A DNA stretch of 64,000 nucleotides from Moanibacter sp964542645 (lineage in GTDB: Bacteria > Verrucomicrobiota > Verrucomicrobiia > Opitutales > UBA2987). The notes under the pieces were generated by a model. That model saw nothing but the letters and a program-made list of their open reading frames with translations. It did not search any database and was not told the origin of the DNA. The stretch spans positions 248,001 to 312,000 of the forward strand of contig CAZIUG010000015.1 in the NCBI GenBank assembly GCA_964542645.1, given 5' to 3'. Position 1 is the first letter of the stretch. Each line of letters begins with the position of its first letter. Positions 19,861 to 27,859 of the stretch are shown in pieces. The translations under genes and the position numbers were made by a program.

Positions 19861-20577
19861 TCACATCCCGCGTTTCACGAATGTGACCTCATCATCACTC
19901 TCCTTCAGTGTAATCTCCTTCTGACTCTCAGTGCTCGCCCCAACGTAAGGAACTGCAGCTGCCGCCATCAATGGAAGATACTTTCGGAGGTCGTCGCTCT
20001 CGTCCTTATTCTTAACGTAAATGCTCCACACTTGAGCCGGTGCTTCACTGTCATCAACGTTCTGATTATCTCGAGCCGTCAGCCTCAGGTATTTCTCATA
20101 GGTAGTGACGGGAACCATCTTCTCTTCAAAATCCACCACTTGCTTGCGAGGCGGATCATAGACTGTAACATTTCTGTAGCCAATAATATTGCCTTTATTG
20201 TCAAATATCGGAATCGATACCTGCCGAGGCCCCCCAGAACTCACCGCATAAATAGGCGTCGTATAGGTCTTGTAATCGATCTGAGGCTCTCCTACACCGA
20301 AGGATATGTCCACAATCATATCTGCACTCTCTGTGTCAGGTGCCTCGTAGAGACCTTGAGCAGACAGGGTCGTCTTTACGTAGTCCGAAACTTCTTTATA
20401 CTGAAGATCATTCTCGTCGAACTCGGCATTCGAACTAACCATCTTGAACGACCTGTACCCCTCGACATCGGGGTTATTTATCGCATCAACCTTAAATGTA
20501 TAAGGGGAAGCACATCCTCCACCAAGGAGCGCGAAAGCGGCAAACCCTAACAACCTTATAGATTTAAAACCCAACAT
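19861..20577 (-). CDS. Putative DUF4136-like lipoprotein
   Basis: 238 residues with a signal peptide ending in a Cys (GGGCASP, Cys about 22), a probable but weak lipobox. The mature part has YTFKVDAINN, YRSFKMVSS and SADMIVDISFGVGEP, the alternating pattern of DUF4136-type periplasmic lipoproteins, followed by a longer tail. It ends about 70 bases before the S9 peptidase start and is preceded by a glycine-zipper lipoprotein on the same strand, 87 bases apart, so the two may be co-transcribed. Function unknown. The pair is divergent from the MotA/vWA operon. Confidence 0.75.
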   Translation of the reverse strand: MLGFKSIRLLGFAAFALLGGGCASPYTFKVDAINNPDVEGYRSFKMVSSNAEFDENDLQYKEVSDYVKTTLSAQGLYEAPDTESADMIVDISFGVGEPQIDYKTYTTPIYAVSSGGPRQVSIPIFDNKGNIIGYRNVTVYDPPRKQVVDFEEKMVPVTTYEKYLRLTARDNQNVDDSEAPAQVWSIYVKNKDESDDLRKYLPLMAAAAVPYVGASTESQKEITLKESDDEVTFVKRGM

Positions 20578-20664
20578 TTGATAGCCGCTACCTATCTTAG
20601 GTTAAAACAGCGAAATATTCTAGTGACACGCCTCCCAAAAGGTAGAGTCATAATTATCAACAGG

Positions 20665-21225
20665 TTAATTTTCGCCTGCCGCTTCCTTCAGCTGTTTCAA
20701 CTGTTCTTCCAACCGTTTAATCTCCTCCTCATTTTCAAGCGCTTTTCGATTCGCATCCTCTAGAGATTTCTGACGATTCCTCGCTGCCGCAATCTCATCT
20801 TTAAGTTTCTTCAATTCGATCTCAGTTTGTTCCTTACGAATCTCTGCTTCTTCAATTTCCTGATTGGTAATCCTCAGACCCTCAGCAATTGCTAATTCCT
20901 CTTCTCGTCTAGCGCGCTCGCGAGCCTCAACCTCACGCATCTTAGCCAACTCTTGCTGGTGGGCACGCTCCTGAGCAATCTCCTCTTGTTGTTTACGCTC
21001 CTTGGCGTCTTTCACCGCGCCGTAGATGCCTCCTATGAGCATGCCCGTTCCCGCACCAATAGCGGCACCCTCGACCGTCTGCCCACTTTGACTGCCAATT
21101 ATAGCACCTGCCACTGCTCCCCCAACTCCTCCCTTTTTCACTCCTTTGGTTGTGTTGGAGGTAGTCTGACATCCGACCTGAAGAAAAATTGAGAAGATCA
21201 GGATGTAGGCCACAATATTATTCAT
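20665..21225 (-). CDS. Glycine-zipper lipoprotein with coiled-coil tail
   Basis: About 186 residues. A signal peptide runs to a Cys (LQVGCQTTS). Next comes a glycine zipper (GGVGGAVAGAIIGSQSGQ, then GAAIGAGTGMLIGGIYGA), the type seen in YmgG/OmpA-like glycine-zipper envelope proteins. The rest (about 75-186) is a very charged Glu/Lys/Arg coiled coil with a heptad-like pattern. An upstream ATG at 21246 adds seven residues; I prefer 21225 because it starts at the hydrophobic signal and has a GAGGGG-like site about 10 bases upstream. The protein could span or dock on a membrane by the zipper while the coil reaches into the periplasm. Neighbour of a DUF4136-like lipoprotein and divergent from a proton-channel operon; a link is possible but unproven. 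Confidence 0.78.
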   Translation of the reverse strand: MNNIVAYILIFSIFLQVGCQTTSNTTKGVKKGGVGGAVAGAIIGSQSGQTVEGAAIGAGTGMLIGGIYGAVKDAKERKQQEEIAQERAHQQELAKMREVEARERARREEELAIAEGLRITNQEIEEAEIRKEQTEIELKKLKDEIAAARNRQKSLEDANRKALENEEEIKRLEEQLKQLKEAAGEN

Positions 21226-21525
21226 ATCTGAAATTCCCCTCTTCATTGACTCTTTCTACAAGCCCAAGACAACTGAGCACTAGGGTCCAACCAAAACAAC
21301 CTAGAAAGACCCTTTATCCCATTAACTAAACCGTTTCTAAAACTTTCTACACCGCTCTCTGGAAGAGCCGGAAAACCCATAAAAGAAGAATTTTAAATTG
21401 TGACCTCTAGCAGCTGGAATGGCAAGCGAGAAACAGCTGGTTGCGAAGGTAGTTACTAAAAAGACTTGTCCCTAGAAACTTTGAGGCCATGATAGAGCGA
21501 AAAGCCCGGCGGAGTCTTTGAAGGA

Positions 21526-22464
21526 GTGGACTTTTCGAACGAAGAAAAGTTTGTTTCTTTGTTGGAGGGGAAAACAATAAAGAGCATGACGGGAAGAAAT
21601 AGCCAGAACAGTTTTTTCTCAAACGAGATCGTCATTAAATACGGTGGCTTGATTTTTGCCATAGTCTTCGTCGGCTTGCTGTATTCATTGATCATTCGGC
21701 CGCAAGCGGAAAAGATTGAGAGAAACAATCGGGTGCTACTAGCTCAAGATGCTGGAAAAGGTGAGTTTGTTCCGGACCGAAGCGTTTCTATAATCATAAA
21801 GAATCCGGAACAGCAGATCTGCTTTACCCTTCTAGTCTGGGCCGTGATTATGGTTAGTGGGAGATCCATAACAATCCACCGAATTAGAAGAAATATGGGA
21901 GAGGTTTTCATCGAAGTCGAAGATGGAGAACGGATTATTCCGGAAGAAGCTCTCAGCCATGCAAAACACCTCGATTCACGACTCCAAAATGACCCTGATC
22001 TAAAAGAACAGATCCTTCCTAAAATCTTCCTCACTTCTCTGCGTCGTTTCCATTCGACGCATTCGATTCAAGAAGTCTCTCAATCGGTTCGGGAGATCTC
22101 CGACTCCGAGGCTGAACGCATGGATTCAGATCTTTCTCTTCCCCGACTAATCATCGGATTCCTCCCAATGGTTGGATTCATTGGAACTGTACGAGGAATC
22201 GCTCAGGCCCTAACCAACGCAGAAAAGGCTATCCGAGGTGATATCCAAGGAGTTACAGAGAATCTTGGCCTCGCCTTTAATTCAACCTTCGTGGCCTTGA
22301 TCTTAAGCATAGTTCTGATGGTCTACGTTCACTACTTACAGACCCGTCAGGAAAATCTCATCTTCGAAGTACAGGAATATTGTCGAGACAAACTTGTCGC
22401 GTTAATGAAAATCCCATTTAAAGACGAGGGTGAGATCCCCATGACTCAGAACTCAAGTAACTAA
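21526..22464 (+). CDS. MotA/TolQ/ExbB-type proton channel subunit
   Basis: 312 residues with four probable membrane helices at about 40-57, 98-112, 206-226 and 249-271, and a large cytoplasmic region between the second and third (115-205). The third and fourth helices hold the family core: GFLPMVGFIGTVRGI and NLGLAFNSTFVALILS, with the Thr/Ser positions that line the ion path in ExbB/TolQ/MotA. In known systems five such subunits surround two B subunits (ExbD, TolR, MotB) and use the proton gradient for mechanical work. No ordinary ExbD/MotB is next door; two vWA proteins with an ExbD-like N terminus follow in the same operon and probably take that place (inference). The start is a GTG; an ATG at 21586 (residue 21) is an equally plausible start. 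Confidence 0.88.
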   Translation: MDFSNEEKFVSLLEGKTIKSMTGRNSQNSFFSNEIVIKYGGLIFAIVFVGLLYSLIIRPQAEKIERNNRVLLAQDAGKGEFVPDRSVSIIIKNPEQQICFTLLVWAVIMVSGRSITIHRIRRNMGEVFIEVEDGERIIPEEALSHAKHLDSRLQNDPDLKEQILPKIFLTSLRRFHSTHSIQEVSQSVREISDSEAERMDSDLSLPRLIIGFLPMVGFIGTVRGIAQALTNAEKAIRGDIQGVTENLGLAFNSTFVALILSIVLMVYVHYLQTRQENLIFEVQEYCRDKLVALMKIPFKDEGEIPMTQNSSN

Positions 22465-22476
22465 GTTAGAAGTTTT

Positions 22477-24003
22477 GTGAGGATAATCGGATTAGAAATC
22501 TGTGACGAGGGCATTCTAGCGGCCGAAAACAAAGACCAAGAAATTCGGATTTTTCCTCTGGAAAGCGAAGGCATTTCAAGTCCTGGACATGTCTTCTTTG
22601 ACGGATCCGAATTCAAAACTGGGAGGGAAGCGGAATTATTGCAACGGATCTATCCCCGATATGTTTCCGACCGGTGTTGGGATCAGTTATCATTGCGTCC
22701 TTCTGAGCTTAACACTCCACAAAATCCGCCACCCTATTCCGAACTCGCTTTTCGGCATATCCATTTCATCTGGAAGAAACTCCAATTGGGAGGACCAATT
22801 GACCGTTTAATAATTATCCTGCCAGGGAAGTATCTCAGTGAAAAACATGGTGATGAGGAAAAAATCGGTCTTATCCTTGGCATGGCACAAGATCTTGGGA
22901 TGCCTCTAGTCGAACTGGTTGATTTAGGCGTTTTTTCTGCTGCCGCCGGAGCTTCTTCAGTGGAGGGCGGATCCTCGTTCGCGCTACATGTCGATGTTCA
23001 TCTTCACTCAACCTTTGTCACCGTTATCCGAACAGGCCAGACCTTTTCTAGAGTCAGTCTACATCGCTCGAGGATTGGATATGCTCAAGTCTATTCCGAG
23101 CTCTTTCCTAAGCTTGCAAACAAATTTCTAAGCCAAACCGCTTACGACGTAACCCACAACGCAAAAACGGAGCAGGTCTTTTTCGCCCAGATTAAAAGCG
23201 CTCTGGAAGAACTAACCGAACAAGAAGAGGTCTCGATAGAGATGAATGGGGTCAGGCGTATTCGAAAAATGGTCGTTACCCAGGAGGATATATATCACCA
23301 TCTGAATGTGCTCAATGAATCTAACCTAAACTTTATTAAAAAAACCTATGATGAAGTTGCCTCCTTGGAAAGAGAGAGTCCGAAACACATATTCATGACA
23401 GAACGGGCAATTCGTGTCAGTGGGTTGAAGGAAAAACTTGGCTCGTGGAAAGGTGATCAAATAGTTCTTCTACCCCGTGGGGCTGCTACCCTCACAGCGG
23501 TGCGTTACGGTTTAAAAAAAGAACTAGCAGCTAACTTGGAGGAAACCCCCGTAACTAGCATAATCAACTTGAGTGAAGTCGGTTTGGCGCCTACAGAATC
23601 ATCTCCCATTTCAGACCAGAATTCGTCTGTCTGTACAAATGATCAGACCTCTAAAGATTCCACCGACGATAGAAGATTTGAGGGTAATTATGAACCCTCA
23701 CACATTGTTCTTGATGGTATTGGATATCGAATCCAAGGAGACGAGTTCATCATTGGAACTGATTCGCCAAAGAATGGGTTTGGTCTGAGAATCCCGAATT
23801 CGATTCATGGGATTGGGGGGAAGCATTGTACAATTTCAAGCGGAAATAACGGAAAAATAATCGTTCCCCAAAATGCCTATGAAACATTCCTTAACACTAA
23901 ACCGTTACTAAAAAACGGAACTCTCAAGGCAGGCGATATTCTATCATTAGGTAACGGGGTAGAAAGAGTTGAGCTCCACCTAATCTGCTGTCGCGAGGAA
24001 TGA
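22477..24003 (+). CDS. Actin/Hsp70-like ATPase domain fused to C-terminal FHA-like domain
   Basis: 508 residues from a GTG start. The first part (about 1-390) resembles the Hsp70/MreB fold: an N-terminal strand-turn (IGLEICDEGILAAENK), a second phosphate-loop-like strand (FALHVDVHLHSTFVTVI) and a later PRGAATLTAVRYGL near the end of the domain. The nucleotide motifs are divergent, so ATP binding is likely but not certain. The C terminus (about 409-508) reads as a forkhead-associated domain: YRIQGDEFIIGTD, KHCTIS, FLNTKPLLKNG, LKAGDILSLG. FHA domains bind phosphothreonine; the usual Arg after GR is Thr here, so binding may differ. It lies 12 bases after the channel gene and overlaps the next gene by 4 bases (ATGA), so it is translationally coupled. 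A cytoplasmic regulator or motor-docking role is inferred. Confidence 0.75.
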   Translation: MRIIGLEICDEGILAAENKDQEIRIFPLESEGISSPGHVFFDGSEFKTGREAELLQRIYPRYVSDRCWDQLSLRPSELNTPQNPPPYSELAFRHIHFIWKKLQLGGPIDRLIIILPGKYLSEKHGDEEKIGLILGMAQDLGMPLVELVDLGVFSAAAGASSVEGGSSFALHVDVHLHSTFVTVIRTGQTFSRVSLHRSRIGYAQVYSELFPKLANKFLSQTAYDVTHNAKTEQVFFAQIKSALEELTEQEEVSIEMNGVRRIRKMVVTQEDIYHHLNVLNESNLNFIKKTYDEVASLERESPKHIFMTERAIRVSGLKEKLGSWKGDQIVLLPRGAATLTAVRYGLKKELAANLEETPVTSIINLSEVGLAPTESSPISDQNSSVCTNDQTSKDSTDDRRFEGNYEPSHIVLDGIGYRIQGDEFIIGTDSPKNGFGLRIPNSIHGIGGKHCTISSGNNGKIIVPQNAYETFLNTKPLLKNGTLKAGDILSLGNGVERVELHLICCREE

Positions 24004-25061
24004 AAAAAAACCGAGGAGTTACGAGTTTTAGTATCTCATTTCTCGACTGTATCAGTTGTGGTTTCGGAGCAATTATTCTTCTTTTTGTCCTGACCAGCGG
24101 AAAGAAAGTCGAAGACAATAATCAGCAGCTCTCAGATAAAGAAGTAGATCTAGGTGCCCTTCGCCGAAACATCCAGGATGAAGAACAGGATCTCTTGCGA
24201 CTCTCTGCAGATATCGAAGAGATCCGTAAACGCGTCAAGATTCTCGAAACAGATGAAATTGAGGTCGAAACGAAAATTGAGGATAAGACACTGGAGCTGA
24301 GGCTGCTCCTGGAGCAATTAGCAGAGATGGAGGAGTTACGCGATAACCTCCTCGCAAAACTTGAGAAATTACCGACTGTAGAAGAAGAAGTCTCAATCCC
24401 AGTCCCGAACCCGGTTCGGCGACAATACCTCACTGAGTTTAAACTCGATGGGGAACGTGTGATCTTTCTGATCGAATCGTCGGGCGGAATGCTAGATGCA
24501 AATGCTGAATTGGCGATCGAGCGTTCCACCGGCACAAAAGAAGAGAAGCGCTCAGCACCCAAGTGGAAAAGGACAATGCGAGCTGTGGAATGGCTTTTTA
24601 CGTCCCTCAAACCGCCTAGCCGATACCAAATTTACTTCTTTGGAAATGAGACCGAATCCATTTATCCAACTCGCGCTTTTGATTGGATGGACATGAGCGA
24701 CCGAAAACAGACCGCCGAAACCCTTAAAAGGCTCAGAGGGAAAACACCACAAGGTCCGGCTAACCTTGAGAAAGCATTCTATGTAATTGGGAATCTGGAT
24801 CCACTTCCGGATAACATTATTTTATTAGTGGATGGCTTACCGACCCAAGGGGAATCAGTCAAAGCGGGACAGATCGTCGATGCTCAAACCCGTATTCGAA
24901 TGTTCAACGCTGCTAAACGCGCAATGCCACGCGGAGTCCCACTCAACATTATTCTCTTGCCCTGGTCTGGCGACCCAGCAGCAGCTTCAATGTACTGGCT
25001 CATGGCCACCGAGACTGATGGCTCCTTCATCTGTCCTGCAAAGGACTGGCCCTCGATATGA
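24000..25061 (+). CDS. Membrane-anchored vWA-like protein with degenerate metal site (B-subunit candidate 1)
   Basis: 353 residues. A short cytoplasmic head leads to one membrane helix, SISFLDCISCGFGAIILLF (about 11-30) with Asp 16 at its start, the same place as the proton-carrying Asp of ExbD/MotB. A long coiled coil follows (about 35-125, rich in Glu/Lys/Leu), then a vWA-like fold (about 140-353) with VIFLIESSGGM. The metal-ion (MIDAS) DxSxS is replaced by Glu-Ser-Ser-Gly-Gly (Glu 159), so metal binding is doubtful; later strands IILLVDGLPTQGES and NIILLPW fit the fold. It overlaps both neighbours by ATGA, indicating coupled translation and probably a defined ratio with its paralogue. This is a structural inference; no function is known to me. 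Confidence 0.8.
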   Translation: MKKNRGVTSFSISFLDCISCGFGAIILLFVLTSGKKVEDNNQQLSDKEVDLGALRRNIQDEEQDLLRLSADIEEIRKRVKILETDEIEVETKIEDKTLELRLLLEQLAEMEELRDNLLAKLEKLPTVEEEVSIPVPNPVRRQYLTEFKLDGERVIFLIESSGGMLDANAELAIERSTGTKEEKRSAPKWKRTMRAVEWLFTSLKPPSRYQIYFFGNETESIYPTRAFDWMDMSDRKQTAETLKRLRGKTPQGPANLEKAFYVIGNLDPLPDNIILLVDGLPTQGESVKAGQIVDAQTRIRMFNAAKRAMPRGVPLNIILLPWSGDPAAASMYWLMATETDGSFICPAKDWPSI

Positions 25062-26062
25062 ATAATCGGAAACCAAGGAGAGAACGTTCGGATTTTAGCC
25101 TTTCTTTTCTCGACTGCATCAGCTGTGGATTCGGTGCTGTGATCCTCCTCTTCGTTATTTCCTTAGGATCGGAACGCCTTGTCATAATAGACATCCGACA
25201 AACGTTGGAAAAGCTCTACCAAGAACGTTTAAAGGAATTAGACGAGATCAGGGACGAAAACAAGGAAGTCATCAATCTGATTCAACAGGAGATACAAGAG
25301 GAAAAGGACAAAATACAAAAAGTACATTCAATGCAGACTACTCTTGAGAAGATCATTGATAGAATCAAGAAAACCGAATTCGGCAATGAAAAGCTTCTCG
25401 TTAATTTGGACAACATTCACGAGATCGTCGATGCCAGGGAGAAAGAAATCGATATTCCTCAAAATACGTCAGAGCTACCCATTGGAGTACCAGTGGCAAA
25501 TAATCACCTTATTTTCATATTGGACACCTCAGGAAGTATGAGAGACCCTGGCACGGGCAAAATCTGGGAATTCATCGTGACGAAGTTTGAAGAGACTCTC
25601 AAAGTCTATCCAATCGTCGATGCCATTCAAGTCATGGATGCTGATGGCAATTTCATGATTCGTACTAGCCGTGGGCAATGGCTTCCCGATAGCTCCGGAA
25701 GTCGCTCAGGGATAATGAGAGCCATTCGAAACTACGCCCATCACAGTCAAAGCAATCCGGTCCCTGGGATCATCCGTGCTATCCGCTTCTCCAAAGAAAA
25801 AGATGAGATAGACTCAAATAGAAAGGTCGGTATCTATATTTTTGGGGACGAATTCACTCAGACCGCTGAAAAAGTTCTCCATCGCATCGAGCAACTTAAT
25901 CCGGCCGACGAAGAAGGCAACAGACATGTGACCATCAACGCGGTGGGATTTCCCCAAGTTATAAAATATGAAAGGCACTTTACCCGAACCGGTCTAAAAT
26001 TCGCCAACCTAATGCGCGAACTAACATATATCCACGGCGGAGCGTTTATCGGTACAAATTAA
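25058..26062 (+). CDS. Membrane-anchored vWA protein with intact MIDAS (B-subunit candidate 2)
   Basis: 334 residues, a paralogue of the preceding protein. The same head occurs: SLSFLDCISCGFGAVILLF (about 14-33) with Asp 19, then a coiled coil (about 40-125) and a vWA domain (about 145-334). Here the metal site is complete: FILDTSGSM with Asp 156, Ser 158 and Ser 160; IYIFGDEFTQ and NAVGFPQ follow at the places expected for later strands. vWA domains bind protein ligands through a divalent metal. The shared, strongly conserved head in two otherwise divergent proteins argues that it has a specific job in the membrane, presumably inside the MotA/ExbB-type ring encoded three genes upstream. It is the last gene of the four-gene operon and is convergent with the exported-protein operon. 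Confidence 0.85.
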   Translation: MNNRKPRRERSDFSLSFLDCISCGFGAVILLFVISLGSERLVIIDIRQTLEKLYQERLKELDEIRDENKEVINLIQQEIQEEKDKIQKVHSMQTTLEKIIDRIKKTEFGNEKLLVNLDNIHEIVDAREKEIDIPQNTSELPIGVPVANNHLIFILDTSGSMRDPGTGKIWEFIVTKFEETLKVYPIVDAIQVMDADGNFMIRTSRGQWLPDSSGSRSGIMRAIRNYAHHSQSNPVPGIIRAIRFSKEKDEIDSNRKVGIYIFGDEFTQTAEKVLHRIEQLNPADEEGNRHVTINAVGFPQVIKYERHFTRTGLKFANLMRELTYIHGGAFIGTN

Positions 26063-26195
26063 TTTGGAAGAAAGTTTTGTTTTCTTCTTTGTCTTGATTT
26101 ATTTCTCCCTCCGACTGAAATCCGATTGCAACGTCAGATAGGGACGAGGATTTTGACCTAGAAGATCCACATGGAGGAAGAGTCTTTCAAAAAGG

Positions 26196-27098
26196 CTACC
26201 TTCCAAAGATAGCCCGCAGCATCTGCCACCAATTGAGATTTCGACTAGAAGGTTGTCCGGACGATGGGACTGAAGGACTTCCACTCGAACTGTTACTGGA
26301 ACTACTTGAAGGACTGGAAGATTGGGGGCTGCGCTGCCCAAACTGGGCACTGGGTCGACCGGGTTGTACCGTTTTCGACTGCTGCCCAAGTTTCGTCGTC
26401 CCGTTTTCCTGTTCCCTGCCTTGCTGATCCTCGCCTTCCCCCATCCGCTTCATTTCCTCCATCTTCTTCCCGAACAATTCCGAAGTGTTCCCCTCCTGAT
26501 CAAAAACAATGACCTCCTTACCACTTCCACCGATAGCATCACCTTTATTCTTTCCATTTCCCTGGCCTGAAGTCCCCAGTTGATCAGAAATCCCTCGCTG
26601 GTTAAGCGTTCCTTTTTCTCCACTCTTCTGGTCCATCTGTGCTTGCGAAGAATTACTCGTTGTAACTTCAACCGAGGTCCCATTGCCATCCTGCCGTCTT
26701 TTTTTCATCTCGGCTTGGACTACCTTTAGCATCTCGTGATCAAAATGATAAATTTCCAGTTCACTGTTTTGCAGTGTTAAACGAACCGCAGTTACGTTTT
26801 CAACGATTGTGGCGAGTTGATCTTTCCATAAGACCGCTTCCAAATAGACATCAACAGGACCGAAATAGTAATTAAGATTTTCGTGCGAATATCTTACGTA
26901 GTAGCCTTCTTCGTCCGGTATGTATCCTGAGATATCGATTCCAGGATGAGCACTCTCGAATTCCTCCGCGCTCATAATAGCCGAATCCTCGATAGCCTCA
27001 ACGGGCAGGATAACTGACTTTGCGGGCGATATCGCCGGTGTCATGGCGCTGAGAATGAGACTGGCAATGAGCAGGATACGATTACTTGTGTTTGTCAT
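26196..27098 (-). CDS. Exported Ser/Gly/Gln-rich protein of unknown function
   Basis: About 300 residues from the ATG at 27098, chosen because it starts a good signal peptide (MTNTSNRILLIASLILSAM) and has an AAAGG site 6 bases upstream; the open frame begins 27 codons earlier without support. The folded N-terminal part (about 30-130) includes GYYVRYSHENLNYYFGPV and a segment with alternating hydrophobic residues. The rest is low-complexity, rich in Gly, Gln and Ser (a long Ser run near the end), closing with a Trp-rich patch NLNWWQMLRAIFGR. No family recognised. It is third in a three-gene operon with an exported protein and the TPR/PEGA-like protein, facing the channel/vWA operon; it may be a surface or periplasmic partner. 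Confidence 0.7.
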   Translation of the reverse strand: MTNTSNRILLIASLILSAMTPAISPAKSVILPVEAIEDSAIMSAEEFESAHPGIDISGYIPDEEGYYVRYSHENLNYYFGPVDVYLEAVLWKDQLATIVENVTAVRLTLQNSELEIYHFDHEMLKVVQAEMKKRRQDGNGTSVEVTTSNSSQAQMDQKSGEKGTLNQRGISDQLGTSGQGNGKNKGDAIGGSGKEVIVFDQEGNTSELFGKKMEEMKRMGEGEDQQGREQENGTTKLGQQSKTVQPGRPSAQFGQRSPQSSSPSSSSSNSSSGSPSVPSSGQPSSRNLNWWQMLRAIFGR

Positions 27099-27114
27099 AT
27101 GAAACCTTTCAAAC

Positions 27115-27822
27115 TTACAGATCAGTTGGAATAGATTGTCCCGTCTCAACCCCAACCGAACGTCCCTTGTGCTTACCACGCATCTCGGGACCCTTCCCGT
27201 CCAGCGTTTCTTTATCTCCTAGACCCATACCTTCGGAATCCTCGTCCGCGTTTTCTCGAGCCCCCGAATTTTGAGCAACCTCAATCATTTCTTCTTCGGA
27301 TCCAAACATTACGCTTTTAGCACCATGTGATTTATTTATCTGGCCAGGACGCCCCGGCTTTCCCTGACTATCCGAAGCTACATTCCCTGCACTATTGGCA
27401 GATTCCTCACTTTCCCGATCAAGTTCTGCCAATTTTTCGCCAATTGCTTTTCCCTGAACACTAGGATTTATCGCATCTCCGTCCGAACCCATTGAAATGG
27501 TAAGAGGCTTCCCTTCTTGCTCGTCAATATCAGCCCCCAAATTTACACCTCCCGTACCGCTTCCATCCTGTCGCACGTAAATACCGTTTTGCCCTGCAGA
27601 GGACATACCTCCTCGTTCTGGCGTGCCAGCAGTGGGAAAATCAACTTTTATCAACTCCAAAACCTTTTTAATAGCATAGCGTTTTGAAATTTCCTCCCCA
27701 TATTTGGTACCGTCAAATATCTCAGGATCTGGGGCAGCATTGGTTTCCTTGGTTGCTCCGATAATCAGCAAACCAGAGACAAGAACCGGAACAACATAGA
27801 GCAATCTATTTATGTATTTCAT
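27115..27822 (-). CDS. Exported Gly/Ser-rich protein of unknown function
   Basis: 235 residues with a clear signal peptide (MKYINRLLYVVPVLVSGLLI, cut near ATKETNAA). A short ordered region (about 35-65, KYGEEISKRYAIKKVLELIK) is followed by a hydrophilic, Gly/Ser/Glu-rich tail with little expected structure. No domain recognised. It lies 37 bases after the TPR/PEGA-like gene and 16 bases before the next exported protein, so the three are almost surely one transcript. The common style (signal peptide, small folded head, long disordered tail) of this and the next protein is notable. Confidence 0.7.
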   Translation of the reverse strand: MKYINRLLYVVPVLVSGLLIIGATKETNAAPDPEIFDGTKYGEEISKRYAIKKVLELIKVDFPTAGTPERGGMSSAGQNGIYVRQDGSGTGGVNLGADIDEQEGKPLTISMGSDGDAINPSVQGKAIGEKLAELDRESEESANSAGNVASDSQGKPGRPGQINKSHGAKSVMFGSEEEMIEVAQNSGARENADEDSEGMGLGDKETLDGKGPEMRGKHKGRSVGVETGQSIPTDL

Positions 27823-27859
27823 TTCTTAAACTCTCCCCTGTCTCGAATTCGATGATAAC

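Noticed and set aside
20032..20550. 172-codon plus-strand frame opposite the DUF4136-like lipoprotein
   Set aside because: No family pattern; the minus-strand gene has a signal peptide and the expected operon context.
24122..24610. 162-codon Ser/Arg-rich minus-strand frame opposite vWA protein 1
   Set aside because: Composition is that of an antisense strand of a Glu/Lys coiled coil.
21526..26062. Zorya defence system (ZorA/ZorB) as an explanation of the channel operon
   Set aside because: There is no ZorB-type OmpA domain, no ZorC/ZorD helicase or ZorE nuclease; partners are vWA and FHA proteins and exported proteins.
26233..26570. Overlapping plus-strand frames opposite the Ser/Gly-rich exported protein
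   Set aside because: They are shadows of the low-complexity minus-strand gene, without a start context or family pattern.
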